A DNA stretch of 41,024 nucleotides from Letharia columbiana. Taxonomy: Eukaryota; Ascomycota; Lecanoromycetes; Lecanorales; Parmeliaceae. Shown here one piece after another: positions 21,757-31,270 of the stretch; position 1 is the stretch's first letter; each line of letters opens with the position of its first letter. The position numbers and the translations under genes were made by a program. Under the pieces are notes generated by a model. That model was not told where the DNA came from. It was given only the letters and a program-made list of their open reading frames with translations, and made no database searches. The stretch is from NCBI RefSeq assembly GCF_014066305.1, contig NW_023501178.1:1-41024 (forward strand), given 5' to 3'.

Positions 21757-22286
21757 TAATTCTTCTTTATTCTTCTTCATTCTTTTCTATATTTCTCTAT
21801 TCTTCTTCATTCTTCTCCATTTCTTTTAAAAAAACTTACGCGTGCATTCTTATCTTTGACATTCTTGGCATTCTTAACATTTTGAAGCCAAATCAGTCTC
21901 AAATGCCAGCGCACCACAATTCACTTGTTTATTTACGTCAAATACGTGCTCCGAAGACTTATACATACGTACGGATCTTCCGACAAAAGAAATCTCGAGC
22001 CAGTCGATTGTTGTTGTTGTTGCGTAATACTTAAAATTCGATATCGGTTCTAACAATTTTTTGAATGCTCATATCAACGTCGCTGGATTCTCGAGGGATA
22101 ATCTTAAAAAATAGCGTATTCGATAGAGAAGATATGAAATAATTAGCCCATATCGAGAAATAGATTATTTTAATAGAAATTTGAATCGCAATCGTGCCTT
22201 AGAGATGATTGTTCATGAAAAAAAAACATAAGCTCAAAATTTATATAGGACGTACGCCAAAATAGTGCGGATCTAACAAGATTACG
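21757..22286. other. Low-complexity intergenic stretch
   Basis: Begins with an ATTCTTCTT-rich pyrimidine tract (21760-21830) and contains a short GTT run near 22008-22021. A plus-strand frame starting at 21723 uses a GTG-like start, crosses the MITE end and is rejected as a gene. Confidence 0.4.
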
Positions 22287-22425
22287 GGGTTTTGCACTCA
22301 GACCTACCGCCTTTAAGCTGCGAAGTTAGCAGGCTAACCCGAAGGGGCTTAGTAAGCGAAGCTAACCCGAAGGGGAATAAGGCAATGGCAGGTCTGAGGG
22401 ACTGAGGCAATCAAGTTCGGGATTA
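22287..22425 (+). repeat. Repeat fragment with internal GCTAACCCGAAGGGG duplication
   Basis: Partner of the inverted, RIP-affected copy at 21130-21250. It contains CTAACCCGAAGGGG twice, 26 bp apart (about 22333 and 22359). CTCAGACCT near its left end is inverted as AGGTCTGAG near its right end (22391-22399). It abuts the 3' end of the decayed gene on the minus strand and may have truncated it. Confidence 0.5.
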
Positions 22426-23242
22426 CAAGAAATCATATCTGTAGTGGTTCTGGTTGCCTTGAGAGATCTCTAAGTCCTCGAATACCGACTTGTAGTCATC
22501 TATGCCGGCTAATAGGTCGGTGAACTCATAGACGCTCCATCCATTGCCAGAACCTTCAGGGGTGCCTTCGGAACCCTAGACCATCCTGAAGTCAGCGCAT
22601 ATTCCTCCCGCGCGATTCTTGAACCACGACACCAATCGCGAGGCAGGATTTCCAGAGGTTAGTTTCTTGGGAAAAGAGCTTGCAAATGGAAACTAAAGAG
22701 GTCGTTTGCGGAACTTTCTTAAAAGTAGGCGTACCTGCATATCGGACAAGCTAAGGTACGGGGATTCCGTTCTGGATCCATTGAGTCTCCCCAGTTGAAT
22801 GAGGCCATGCGCTTTGGCGGCGTCCCTAGAGATTTTAGTAGGTCATTGGCTAGATCCTTAATCAAGACCGGATCTGAAGTCAAGAAACGTAGAAGTGTAT
22901 GTTGTTGCTACTAAGTCATTCGGGAGACGGACAAAGGCTTGGGGGAGCTCACCAGGTAAGAGTCATATCGTCCCTCTTCACACAGGAGAACGGCGACAGA
23001 GGGTTGCCATTAGGGTAGCTTCGTTGCGGGGCAGCTTTGTTCCCAAACGGAACTGCAATCTTGGTGATGAAAACTTCCACTTCAGGCTTGACCAAGGCCG
23101 CTGGGACAGCAGCTTTGCTACCGGACGCAGCTTAATTACTGATGGAGACATCACTGTTCGTGAAATCACCCACGAGGAGTAGAAAGAGGCATGCTGCTCC
23201 GGCAGCAAATATTGAGAGACGTCCCAAAGTGAGACGCGCCAT
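22423..23242 (-). pseudogene. Decayed gene with N-terminal signal anchor, family not recognised
   Basis: The minus strand starts with ATG at 23242 and reads MARLTLGRLSIFAAGAACLF plus LLLV, a clear hydrophobic signal or signal-anchor segment of about 18 residues. The frame is then interrupted by TAA after VSISN. It resumes with ALVKPEVEVFITKIAVPFGN, shifts frame near 23000 (a VAVLLCEEGRYDSYL stretch in another frame), and continues after a probable intron as DLANDLLKSLGTPPKRMASF. A likely 46-nt intron (gtacgc...tttag, near 22735-22690) joins it to FPFASSFPKKLTSGNPASRL. An in-frame TAG interrupts the frame after ADFRMV, and it ends EISQGNQNHYRYDFL then TAA at 22423. The stops are of the C-to-T or G-to-A kind. 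I do not recognise the family; a secreted or type II membrane protein is inferred from the N-terminus only. The repeat fragment at 22287-22425 touches the 3' end. Confidence 0.5.
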
Positions 23243-23389
23243 TGTAGCTTGTGTGGTATATGCAGGTTGGAGGATCAGTGCAGATTGATCAGGACACAAA
23301 GACTATATTGTGCTAATAGATAGCAAAGGCCGAGAACTAGGAAAGAGGGAGGAGGAGCATCATGCGGGAGCTACTAAACAGTCTTCACC

Positions 23390-23668
23390 AACCCTCAAAG
23401 AGTAACCTACAATCCTTGCAACGACAAAGCCATCTAGGACGACACAAAGGCCTTTGACGGTAATGAGATTAAGTATCCCGTGTCAGAAGGCCCATTCAAT
23501 GGTGGCGGCTTGACCGGCTGCGTGTACAGTCAGCTTTCATCTACGGATGTTGGGAGCATGGCGTGCGGCGGAGTGGTTGGGACTTGCGTGAAGGATACGA
23601 GCGGGAGACAAAGCTGTGATGGAAGAGACGATACATGGGCGCCTGTGTCGATCTGCACCTTCACATAA
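23390..23668 (+). pseudogene. Relic of a small cysteine-rich protein
   Basis: The plus strand is open from about 23379 to the stop at 23666-23668 except for one in-frame TAG near 23436. The second part contains EGPFNGGGLTGCVYSQLSST, ACGGVVGTCVKD, SCDGR and a C-terminal SICTFT, with seven Cys in about 90 residues (including an NPCND before the TAG). The pattern and small size resemble fungal small secreted proteins, but no signal peptide is visible in frame upstream (a TAA closes the frame at about 23379), so the 5' end is missing. A GTG-started version at 23480 is only a fragment. Function is unknown. Confidence 0.4.
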
Positions 23669-24619
23669 GGGCTCGGTAAGCGGATATGATTCGGTGGTGT
23701 CTTCAGAGCTTCTATTCTTGAGGTATGTTTTTTTAGATACTTAAATATTTATAGACAAGCAAGAGCCTTGATTAGAGATCCAAGACGTCGGATCTTGCTC
23801 CTGCACATAAGGATCAGGCAATCCAATTTCGTGCAATGAGGGGATCGAGTGCTAGCACCCTGACTCAACCAGTGCAATTCCAGCAGGATTGACCGTCTTT
23901 TATATGCACTACTACGTGTTTTATCTACACGTGACGAGCTCGATAAGGCTCTTGGCGAGCTCGCAGGAAAGGCAACTCGGTGCGAGTTGGCCCGAAGATT
24001 GAGACACGGTAGTAGTTGAATGGTTATACCTAGGTAGGTAGGTAGGTAGGTGGAACGACCATGTAGGAAGAACATAAGGAATCAATAATTAATATGCAGG
24101 TAGGCATCGACCGCTTCATGTACATGAAATCGCCTGGAAAACTCCCCCTGATATCACCTCATTTGGGAGGCAAAAGATTAATATTCGGGTCGAACCGTAG
24201 GTCAGAACTCGCCGAAGCGAAATTATTACCAACTTCCAGCAAGCATTACACTAGTCAACTTATGGGTAGTCCGTCGTCGCTACCCTATCATATGCAGGAA
24301 CCGGATTATCAACGAGACAGGATGAGTGTTGGAATTCAGCATCTCAGGCCTATTGTGCTTGGCAACAACTATAAGTAGCACACAAACTCCATAGAAAAAC
24401 AACAAGCCGTCATCAAATTCATCAATGAGCGTGCATACTGGTGCATAGAGCCGATAGCCGAGCCTCCCTTCTTATCAATGCGGTCTTTCTGATTATGTAC
24501 CTATCTGAGCAAGGGGTAAACAAATATCTAGGTAGGTAGCTGTTCGCCTCGAGTTCTCTGTCCCAAAGTCGTGTTGGATTCAACATCCTCTAAGGCAAAT
24601 ACTAAAGATTCCACCCATC
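23669..24619. other. Intergenic region with a TAGG microsatellite
   Basis: A (TAGG)n tract of about six units lies at 24030-24052, and a shorter one near 24528. A CACGTG palindrome at about 23931 is followed by two CGAGCTCG blocks. An ATG frame at 24094-24378 (94 codons) has no recognisable feature. The right end must hold the promoter of the zinc-finger gene. Confidence 0.4.
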
Positions 24620-25327
24620 ATGTGGGAATGTGACACATGCACCCGTACTTTCAACAGCCTGAAGGCATCCGAGCAGCATATGAACGCCCGTGGTCACTGG
24701 GAACATTACTGTACGCCATGCCGGCGGATGTTCGATAACGGGAACAATCTCCGCATGGTATTCCTTCCCTTATCCCTCTATTCTCTATCCTGTCTATATA
24801 TCATCCTAGCTGACAAAAAGTCCTCCCAGCACCTCAATTCCCGCACCCATCGCGGCGCCAATGTCTCATGTCCCTTCTGCCAGCGAGCCTTCACTTCCGC
24901 TAGTGGCGTCTCACATCACCTCGAAGCCGGCTCTTGCCCAAACGCACGCTGCGTCAACCGTGAGAGTATCTTCCACACCCTGCGACAGCGCGATCGAAAC
25001 GGCATCATTACGAACAACCTCTTGGAATGGCACGGAGAGACCTGGACTACTGAAAACGCCTGGAACGGCCACGCATACCAGTGCTACCTTTGCCGCCGCG
25101 GATTCACTGCTACGGGCGACCTCGATCGTCATCTGAAGAGCCCTGCGCATATGCAAGAGATATACCATTGTCCGAATAAGGTGCGATGCGGGTCGCAGTT
25201 CAAGACCTTGGCTGGCATGTTCAATCACTTGGAGAGTGAGAGTTGCGGATTCATCAAGTTCAGTGGCGTGCAGAGCAACGTAGGAGGCATTTTAGCGGGG
25301 AATCAGAGGATGATTGGCTTTTCCTAG
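24620..25327 (+). CDS. C2H2 zinc-finger protein, five fingers
   Basis: Two exons, 24620-24757 and 24830-25327, encode 211 residues. The 72-nt intron (donor gtattc, CTGAC branch point near 24810, acceptor cccag) splits finger 2. Splicing restores C31-x2-C34-x12-H47-x5-H53 exactly, matching finger 1 (C4-x2-C7-x12-H20-x5-H26). Fingers 1, 2 and 4 (YQCYLCRRGFTATGDLDRHL) have the x5 histidine spacing of the U1/JAZ type that often binds double-stranded RNA or structured nucleic acid. Finger 3 (CPFCQRAFTSASGVSHHLEA then C) and finger 5 (CPNKVRC then HLESESC) end in Cys in place of the last His. The protein is close in layout to a widespread small multi-finger family of Pezizomycotina whose role is unknown. 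The intron contains no stop and is a multiple of three, so its retention would give a 235-residue form with a broken finger 2. Confidence 0.85.
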   Translation: MWECDTCTRTFNSLKASEQHMNARGHWEHYCTPCRRMFDNGNNLRMVFLPLSLYSLSCLYIILADKKSSQHLNSRTHRGANVSCPFCQRAFTSASGVSHHLEAGSCPNARCVNRESIFHTLRQRDRNGIITNNLLEWHGETWTTENAWNGHAYQCYLCRRGFTATGDLDRHLKSPAHMQEIYHCPNKVRCGSQFKTLAGMFNHLESESCGFIKFSGVQSNVGGILAGNQRMIGFS

Positions 25328-25671
25328 AGCTTGTTTGAAGAGTGATGAGGGAAGACTAACATTTTTGCAAGCATCTCGTTTGACAGTCGAAAGATGCGAC
25401 CAAACTGGCTGTTGGAAATATTGAACGGGAAGCGGAAAGGGAGGTTATCCTATTTCGTCTTAAGACCAAAGGGGAGACTGCAAGATTGAAGGATAATACC
25501 AATGTGAAGGAGAAAGGGAGTGGATTCAAAGCTGGATTATCAACATGATGCCACAACAGACGAAGCAGACGAAGAAGGGAGTCCATTCGCAGCGGCTGGG
25601 TGGACACCTGAAATGGAGGCTCCAATGTATAACATTTGGACTGATACATCTTTCGATACTCCAGCCTGAGT
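25328..25671 (+). pseudogene. Coding-like stretch downstream of the zinc-finger gene
   Basis: Two plus-strand frames read like protein. About 25416-25554 contains NIEREAEREVILFRLKTKGE. About 25522-25671 contains DYQHDATTDEADEEGSPFAA and ends TSFDTPA then a stop. They need one frameshift to connect and have no start codon. They may be a detached C-terminal tail of the zinc-finger gene (an acceptor-like tttgacag sits at 25380-25387) or a relic of another gene. I do not recognise the sequence. Confidence 0.3.
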
Positions 25672-25737
25672 CCAGCGCCTTAGACCGCTGTGCCAACCTT
25701 GCATTTTTGTTGGTGGGCTCCTATATAGTCACTATAA

Positions 25738-26185
25738 GGGCCCCTTCGGTAACCACATATTTTCAAAATATGCCCACATATTTTCAACTTTGGTTTTCAA
25801 ACAGGGGTAAGATACCATGCCAAGAGTACTAGTACACCCCGTAATCGCTCGTAACACTTTCCTCGAGAATCTCTTCAAGGACCGTTGAACCCCATAAAAG
25901 ACAGTAGCATCACCACCGATTAATACTATTCGAAAGAGTATAATTAATAGAAATAAGTCTTCTTATTCACTCAGACGAAAAGCGCAAAATTTAAATCGCT
26001 ATTACGTTAAGATTTCTAATTTTCATAGATTATCTATCCAGATATCGCCTTTTCCAGACTCAAATTATGGGTTGACCCATAATTTGGATATTTTCAAATA
26101 TTTGGCCCTTAGGGCTGAAATCTCAATTGTCATAACGAAAAGTCAAATGTCATATTTTGAAAATATGTGGTTACCGAAGGGGCCC
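25738..26185. mobile_element. 448-bp MITE with 35-bp perfect terminal inverted repeats and TAA target duplication (PIF/Harbinger-like)
   Basis: The left arm 25738-25772 starts GGGCCCCTTCGGTAACCACA and is repeated perfectly in reverse complement at 26151-26185. TAA flanks both ends (25735-25737 and 26186-26188). A three-base TWA duplication and a GGGCC-type terminus are the known marks of PIF/Harbinger MITEs. The interior has no ORF. It contains a 12-bp perfect inverted repeat (CAAATTATGGGT, two bases, ACCCATAATTTG) at 26061-26086. Confidence 0.88.
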
Positions 26186-26567
26186 TAAGTAGGACATTCG
26201 AGCAATTGGGCAATACTCGGAACGCGGACACAGGGCACTCCGTGTCCAGCGGTACTGGCTTGAGACTATTACCGCGAGGACTTCGTGATAACAGACGATT
26301 ACAGGTGACAATGGTATAGAGGGGTCGTCGACACAATATATAGACCTGGATTACCAAGCTCTTCTAACTTAATCGCAAGATAGTCGACAAGCCGTCATAC
26401 CTACAAGGAAAGGGGCTTTCATATGGGCACGACATCCCGAGCGTCGACCTCGACCTCGTTGCACGTCGACGCGCTTCAGTCGCATCACCCTTCAATTGCC
26501 GGCTCGATGTGTCCGCACTGACTCTCATTGCTGTTGGTCCTTGCAAGAGGGAGGTATTTTAGAGCAA
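26186..26567. promoter_or_regulatory. Upstream region of the protein kinase gene
   Basis: About 380 bp between the MITE and the kinase ATG. No other gene is visible. The MITE therefore lies within plausible promoter range. No TATA box or operator is identified with confidence. Confidence 0.35.
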
Positions 26568-28627
26568 ATGTCTTCCACAAAATCCAGCCAGCCACCGGCA
26601 GCGCCAGGATCCCAATCCCTTGGATGCGCCCACTCTCCCAGCGGCCCATATGAACAAGAAAAGGCCACAGACGACAATCTCTCTCTCGAAATATCGCCCA
26701 ACTTATCTCCGCCATCGTTCCAGTACAATGCCTCCCTCCACCCTCTCGATACCACGTCCCCATCACCTCCAACAGTAACATCGCCCCACGTCGCGACTCC
26801 GCAGAGTGCAGGCCTACGACTACAAACGGAGCACCTGAGTGAGAGGAAGCGCGAAGAGTCAGCGTCCTCCGTGAGCAGCAATCCTATCTCCGAGACCTCA
26901 CAAACCGTCTTCAATGCTGGTCTACCTGTCCGCAGTTCTAGCATTCGATCCGCCTTCTCCTCGAGGCACAGGGCCGATTCGCTCACACCTAGCTCTGCGC
27001 TATCGTCGCCAGGGGTGGGGCCACTGGCCGATATGACTCCATTGCCTTCGCCCATTTCGGGATGGGGATCTCCAGGCTATGGGAGAAGGTCAATAGACGA
27101 GGAAATGGGCGACGCTACACCGATTGCAATAACGGCCGAAGAAGACGGTGAAGTATTTTCAGAGCCTATGGACTTTCCGCGAGCGTCGTCTAAAAAGCGA
27201 AAGATACCTCTCGTGGCAAGAGACATGACCAGTGAACAAGCGCAGATCTACAATGCGAATGCAGCCGCCTATGTGAAGAATCGAAGCGTCAGCGAGTATG
27301 TGCCGGAGGGAATGCAGATACCGAGGTCTCGGAATATCGTTGTATCAACTTCTGGTGGTCCACCCCTCACTACCTCACTCTCTCCCCTCGACGATCACAT
27401 GCACCGCGAGCAATATCTGGCAATCCAACGAGGCCTGGCCATATCTATACCGAAACCGCCAACCCCACCGGACAGTAACCGGGGAGCCGACAGTGCTGAT
27501 CATGAAATTCCACCATCAAGTCCAAAACTATCCCAAGGTCCACTGCCACTACTGTACGAGGCTTATATGGTTCGTGGAGGCAAGTTGAGAAGGTGGAGAG
27601 GACTGCGCCAGCTTGGGAAGGGAACTTTTAGCACAGTGATGCTTGCCACTAGCGAGGGCATGAATAAGTCAACCACGTTGGAGGAAAACCAAGTCAGACC
27701 CAAGTCTTTAGTAGCTGTCAAAATCTGTGAGCAAGGGCCAGCCGGAGGTGCAGATGAGAAAAAGATGAAGATCTCGATTAAACGTGAATTGGAAATCATG
27801 AAGTCAATACATCATCCATCATTAGTACACCTCAAAGCCGTCAAAATGTGTGAACAGCAAACCTTCCTCATCCTCGGTTTCTGCGCCGGTGGAGATCTTT
27901 TTGAATTGGCAAGCCTGAAGCTAGAAATCCTGATGCCGAGCCTAATCCGCCGTATGTTCTCGGAATTGGTTGCGGCTGTGCGGTATCTGCATTTGCAATA
28001 TATTGTACACCGCGACATCAAGCTCGAAAGTATATATCCAAAGCGCACCAAAGAGGTGTATCCGTACGCTAACGCGATCACCTAGACGTCCTTGTCAATA
28101 TCCCTACCGCCACCCTCACCACCACAACTGACAATTGGCAAACCTACCCGGCCCCAATCGTCACCCTCACTGACCTCGGCCTAGGCCGATGGATCCCGCG
28201 CCCCCCAGAATCACCTCTCCTCGACACCCGATGCGGCAGCGAAGACTACGCCGCTCCCGAAGTGTTAATCGGTCAAGAATACGATGGCCGTGCTACGGAT
28301 GCTTGGGCCCTTGGCGTTCTACTGTACGCTATTATGGAAGGAAGGTTACCATTCGATCCTATCCCGGGAGCCAGGAGGAAGAGCCCAACCAGTCACAGGA
28401 TCGCGAGATGTGAGTGGCAGTGGGTAAGATACGCGGATGCGGAAGGGGAGTGGGATGGGATGAAAGGGAAGGAGCTGGAGGGCGCGAGGGATGTTGTGGA
28501 GGGCCTTTTGGCGAGGGCGAGGAGTCGCTGGACTTTGGAGAAGGTGCAGGAGAAGGAGTGGGTCAAGGGTGGGGTGCAGGTTCAAGGGGGCCTGAGGATG
28601 GAAGAGGAGGACGAGAGCTACGAGTAG
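26568..28627 (+). CDS. Serine/threonine protein kinase with long disordered N-terminus
   Basis: Exons 26568-28029 and 28086-28627 encode 667 residues. The 56-nt intron (donor gtatat, CTAAC branch point, acceptor cctag) falls inside the catalytic loop and splicing restores HRDIKLENVLVN. Residues 1-330 are Ser/Pro-rich with many SP and TP sites and KKRK near 207, and are probably disordered. The kinase domain runs about 340-650: P-loop LGKGTFSTV near 350, VAVK lysine near 384, the alphaC Glu in KRELEIMKSIHHPSL, HRD near 481, the magnesium loop as TDLGLG (DLG in place of DFG), CGSEDYAAPEVL near 540 and DAWALGVLLYAIMEGRLPFDP. Layout and motifs fit fungal CAMK-like kinases. I cannot assign an orthologue. 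The first ATG after an upstream TTG in the same frame (26496) is used. All catalytic residues are present, so it should be active. Confidence 0.88.
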
Positions 28628-29093
28628 GGCGGGAACTTTTGATGCGTCGTTCGATGATACCATATATGACTTTTACGCCGCTGTACGAGTACCCGCAGGG
28701 AGTTTTGGGATATCTTCGAACGGGATTTTTGGGGCGAGAGCTTCTATACTGCTTGATTTGGGATAGATCTAGTGACGTTCCATCTTTTTCGATGCTCTTT
28801 CGGCGTTCACTAATCAAAAAGCCTGATCTTTAAACGGCCCTGTGTTTTGTTATGTTCTGATATAAGGATTTCGATCCCAAAAAGTCTGTAGAAGAACGAA
28901 ATTTGTGTTGTAAACGGGGTTACTCTATTCAACGATATCGCTATTGATACCGTTTGAGCAAAACATTGCAAAAGCCTTCGACTACGTTCCGAACTCTCAA
29001 GAAATGGGTCAAGATCCATCGAGCTGGGCACCAGCGTCATGACAATTTTCCTCCGTGGGCGGCCAGCGCCTTGCAAAACATCTTCATGCATAT
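28628..29093. other. Convergent intergenic region (kinase and F-box 3' ends)
   Basis: The kinase (+) and F-box gene (-) end toward each other here, so it should hold both 3' UTRs. Short frames on either strand have no recognisable content. Confidence 0.4.
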
Positions 29094-30614
29094 TTACCAC
29101 CAGCCATCACTCGAATCCCACTCCGACCACGTATCATCCGAATTCGGCAAATAGAAATCCAAGAATTCATCCAGGCTCGATTCATCACTCGAACACGGCC
29201 CCATGAAATACGCCTCGATGCCCTCCTTGAGCTCGGGGCAATACTCCTCAGAACCCATTTCGAAATCCAAGCCTTCGTCCAGCCCCTCCAAACGTCCTAA
29301 CACCACCATCGAGTCTAGCGTCAGGATCTTGCGCATCTTGTTGAACGCGGAGAACCAGTCTCCTTCCAACAAACCAATGCTGGAGAGGTAGAGGGACTTG
29401 AGGGTGCTGGCGTGTCGGGAGCAGAAGGAGACGAGCTCGTCTTCGCTGGTGGCGATCTTTATGAGTTCGACGGTCTTGAGGGAGGGCCAGTGGTGCTCGC
29501 CGACTATGTACTCGAGTTGGGTAGGCCAGATGGGTTCGTTAAATTGGAAGCCGATTCGTAGGTGCTCGAGGTTGGGCGCTGCGGTGACGAAATCCCGGAG
29601 TCGTCCTGCTTCGAGGTATGAGGCACATGATTCAATCTCGAGCTCTTCAAATGAATAATCATCATCTTTTCCAAGGCCCGTAGTGAATTCGAGTCTCAGA
29701 TTCTTGACGTTCGACACACTGTTCCTCATGCGGGCAAAAGTCTCGGTGTCTTGCTTGAGGATCCGCCAACTGACTACCCCACAGTGCAGGGCTTCCACTT
29801 TCAATCCGGCATGATAGGCTCCAAGCAAAAGGGAACGCATTTGCCGGAGGCCCAAAGGTTCCAACTTGGTGTTTCGCGGGTTGTCAATTTCGTAGCAAGT
29901 GCAGAAGGCTGGCTCGAACGTCTTTCTCAGCCTTGAGGTACGAATCCGAGCGCAGCACTGAGTAGACATTGTGAGTTCTTTCACATGGGGGAAATGTTTC
30001 ATAGCCTCTACTACTTCCTTCTCTTGCACAGCTGCTTCTTCAGAACCCTGTTGAAAGTAGGTGAAGTCGCAGTAATTTTCAAAAGCATGGTCCATCTGCT
30101 CTTCGGTATAGTGATGGCGAGGTGCTGCGCTCATTTTGCTAACCTCACGATTGAAGGTCCGCACGCTTCTCTCAGAGGCGTGGGGGCATGGATGGCCCCG
30201 CATGTGCAGTTCTTCGACTTGTGCGATGAATTGTGGACCAGCAACGACGTGCTCCCAGCGTTTACGGAGGAGTAAGCCAAGTTTGTCGGCTTCGAAGAAG
30301 AAAGAAGTGACATATTTGCTGGCTATCGGGTGCTCAGCAAGTGTCTTGAGCTGTTCGAAGCTGTCTTTTGCGAGAATTAGGTGGACTTCTGGAACCATGT
30401 ACTGTAGACCAATAGGAGCAGCGAGGCGGGAGACGAGACGGAGGTTGGCGATTTCTGTCGGCTTGAGGTAGACACATATCATGTGTACGAGTTCGGCGGG
30501 GAGCTTATTGATGGGAAAGTCGATGGATTTTGGGGCTGATGGTCGAGCAGGTTTGCGGACAGCTTTAGGGCGCCGCAAATCGGTTGCTGCATGTCGTGTA
30601 TTGTTTTTCGCCAT
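29094..30614 (-). CDS. F-box protein
   Basis: A single-exon minus-strand frame of 506 codons starts at the ATG at 30614. Residues 34-75 read FPINKLPAELVHMICVYLKP then TEIANLRLVSRL, a typical F-box that would bind Skp1 in an SCF ubiquitin ligase. The remaining 430 residues have the irregular Leu pattern of fungal F-box proteins with LRR-like segments (for example AAPNLEHLRIGFQ and WPSLKTVELIKI), probably binding an unknown target. The C-terminus is acidic and Trp/Ser-rich (SDDTWSEWDSSDGWW). The frame is open upstream to 30797, but that extension starts with GTG and its sequence is not protein-like. The next gene on the same strand (2EXR) lies about 650 bp upstream. Confidence 0.8.
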   Translation of the reverse strand: MAKNNTRHAATDLRRPKAVRKPARPSAPKSIDFPINKLPAELVHMICVYLKPTEIANLRLVSRLAAPIGLQYMVPEVHLILAKDSFEQLKTLAEHPIASKYVTSFFFEADKLGLLLRKRWEHVVAGPQFIAQVEELHMRGHPCPHASERSVRTFNREVSKMSAAPRHHYTEEQMDHAFENYCDFTYFQQGSEEAAVQEKEVVEAMKHFPHVKELTMSTQCCARIRTSRLRKTFEPAFCTCYEIDNPRNTKLEPLGLRQMRSLLLGAYHAGLKVEALHCGVVSWRILKQDTETFARMRNSVSNVKNLRLEFTTGLGKDDDYSFEELEIESCASYLEAGRLRDFVTAAPNLEHLRIGFQFNEPIWPTQLEYIVGEHHWPSLKTVELIKIATSEDELVSFCSRHASTLKSLYLSSIGLLEGDWFSAFNKMRKILTLDSMVVLGRLEGLDEGLDFEMGSEEYCPELKEGIEAYFMGPCSSDESSLDEFLDFYLPNSDDTWSEWDSSDGWW

Positions 30615-31270
30615 GATTTTGAGTGAAGAGTCTGCCAGGAGATTCGAAGATTGATGTGAGAATATCAAACATAAGTAGTTGTTCCAATGTGGGGGAAGTC
30701 CAGCATAATTGGCGCGTCGCGCGCGTATTCGTAGCGGCTTGGCAAGACTGCATAAATGCATGAGGAATACATAATACTGAACGTTGCCCCTACTCACTCA
30801 GAACTCAAGCGGGCGTGGTCACTTTAGCGAGTGAGACTATAACACACTTCACTCACTGGACCCACACCTAAGTCGCTCGGCCTGACTTAGGTGGTCCAGC
30901 GATGATCAAGAAGATAGGGTTCAAAGGGAAGGGACGCATTTTCCTTCTCTACAAATCTTGCTGTGTAATCAGACTCGCACTCTTCATTTTAAGGTCTTCT
31001 CCTTGCTCTATCAAAATACAGATCAGAAATGAAAACTCACATTGATTGACTGTTGCCATTTTCTCTACATCGATCCCTCGTTCATATGAGCTGCAACGTC
31101 TCTTCGAATTAGCGTCCTCGGTCGTTCGAAGACTTATCGGGAGATAGGACTAGAGAGGGGGGATATGCATAGGGATATAGAGAAAAATACAATGCACATA
31201 TCAGAATGGGCTAGACATGGAATTATGTGTCCTCATCTACTTATTGCATCCGTTGCCTTTCTCCCTACCT
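30615..31270. promoter_or_regulatory. Intergenic region with a hairpin upstream of the F-box gene
   Basis: It contains an inverted repeat at 30857-30898: ACCTAAGTC and GACTTAGGT flank a nine-base loop, with TGGACC/GGTCCA extending the stem after a three-base bulge. CACTCA motifs recur nearby. No gene is seen on either strand; the plus-strand frame from 31165 runs opposite the 2EXR gene. Confidence 0.4.

Noticed and set aside
21723..22034. 103-codon plus-strand frame after the MITE
   Set aside because: Starts at a non-ATG codon, crosses the MITE terminus, and is made of pyrimidine-tract repeats (Ser/Phe/Leu).
26525..27055. 176-codon minus-strand frame opposite the kinase N-terminus
   Set aside because: Antisense to the Ser/Pro-rich N-terminal region of the kinase; the kinase strand has a complete catalytic domain.
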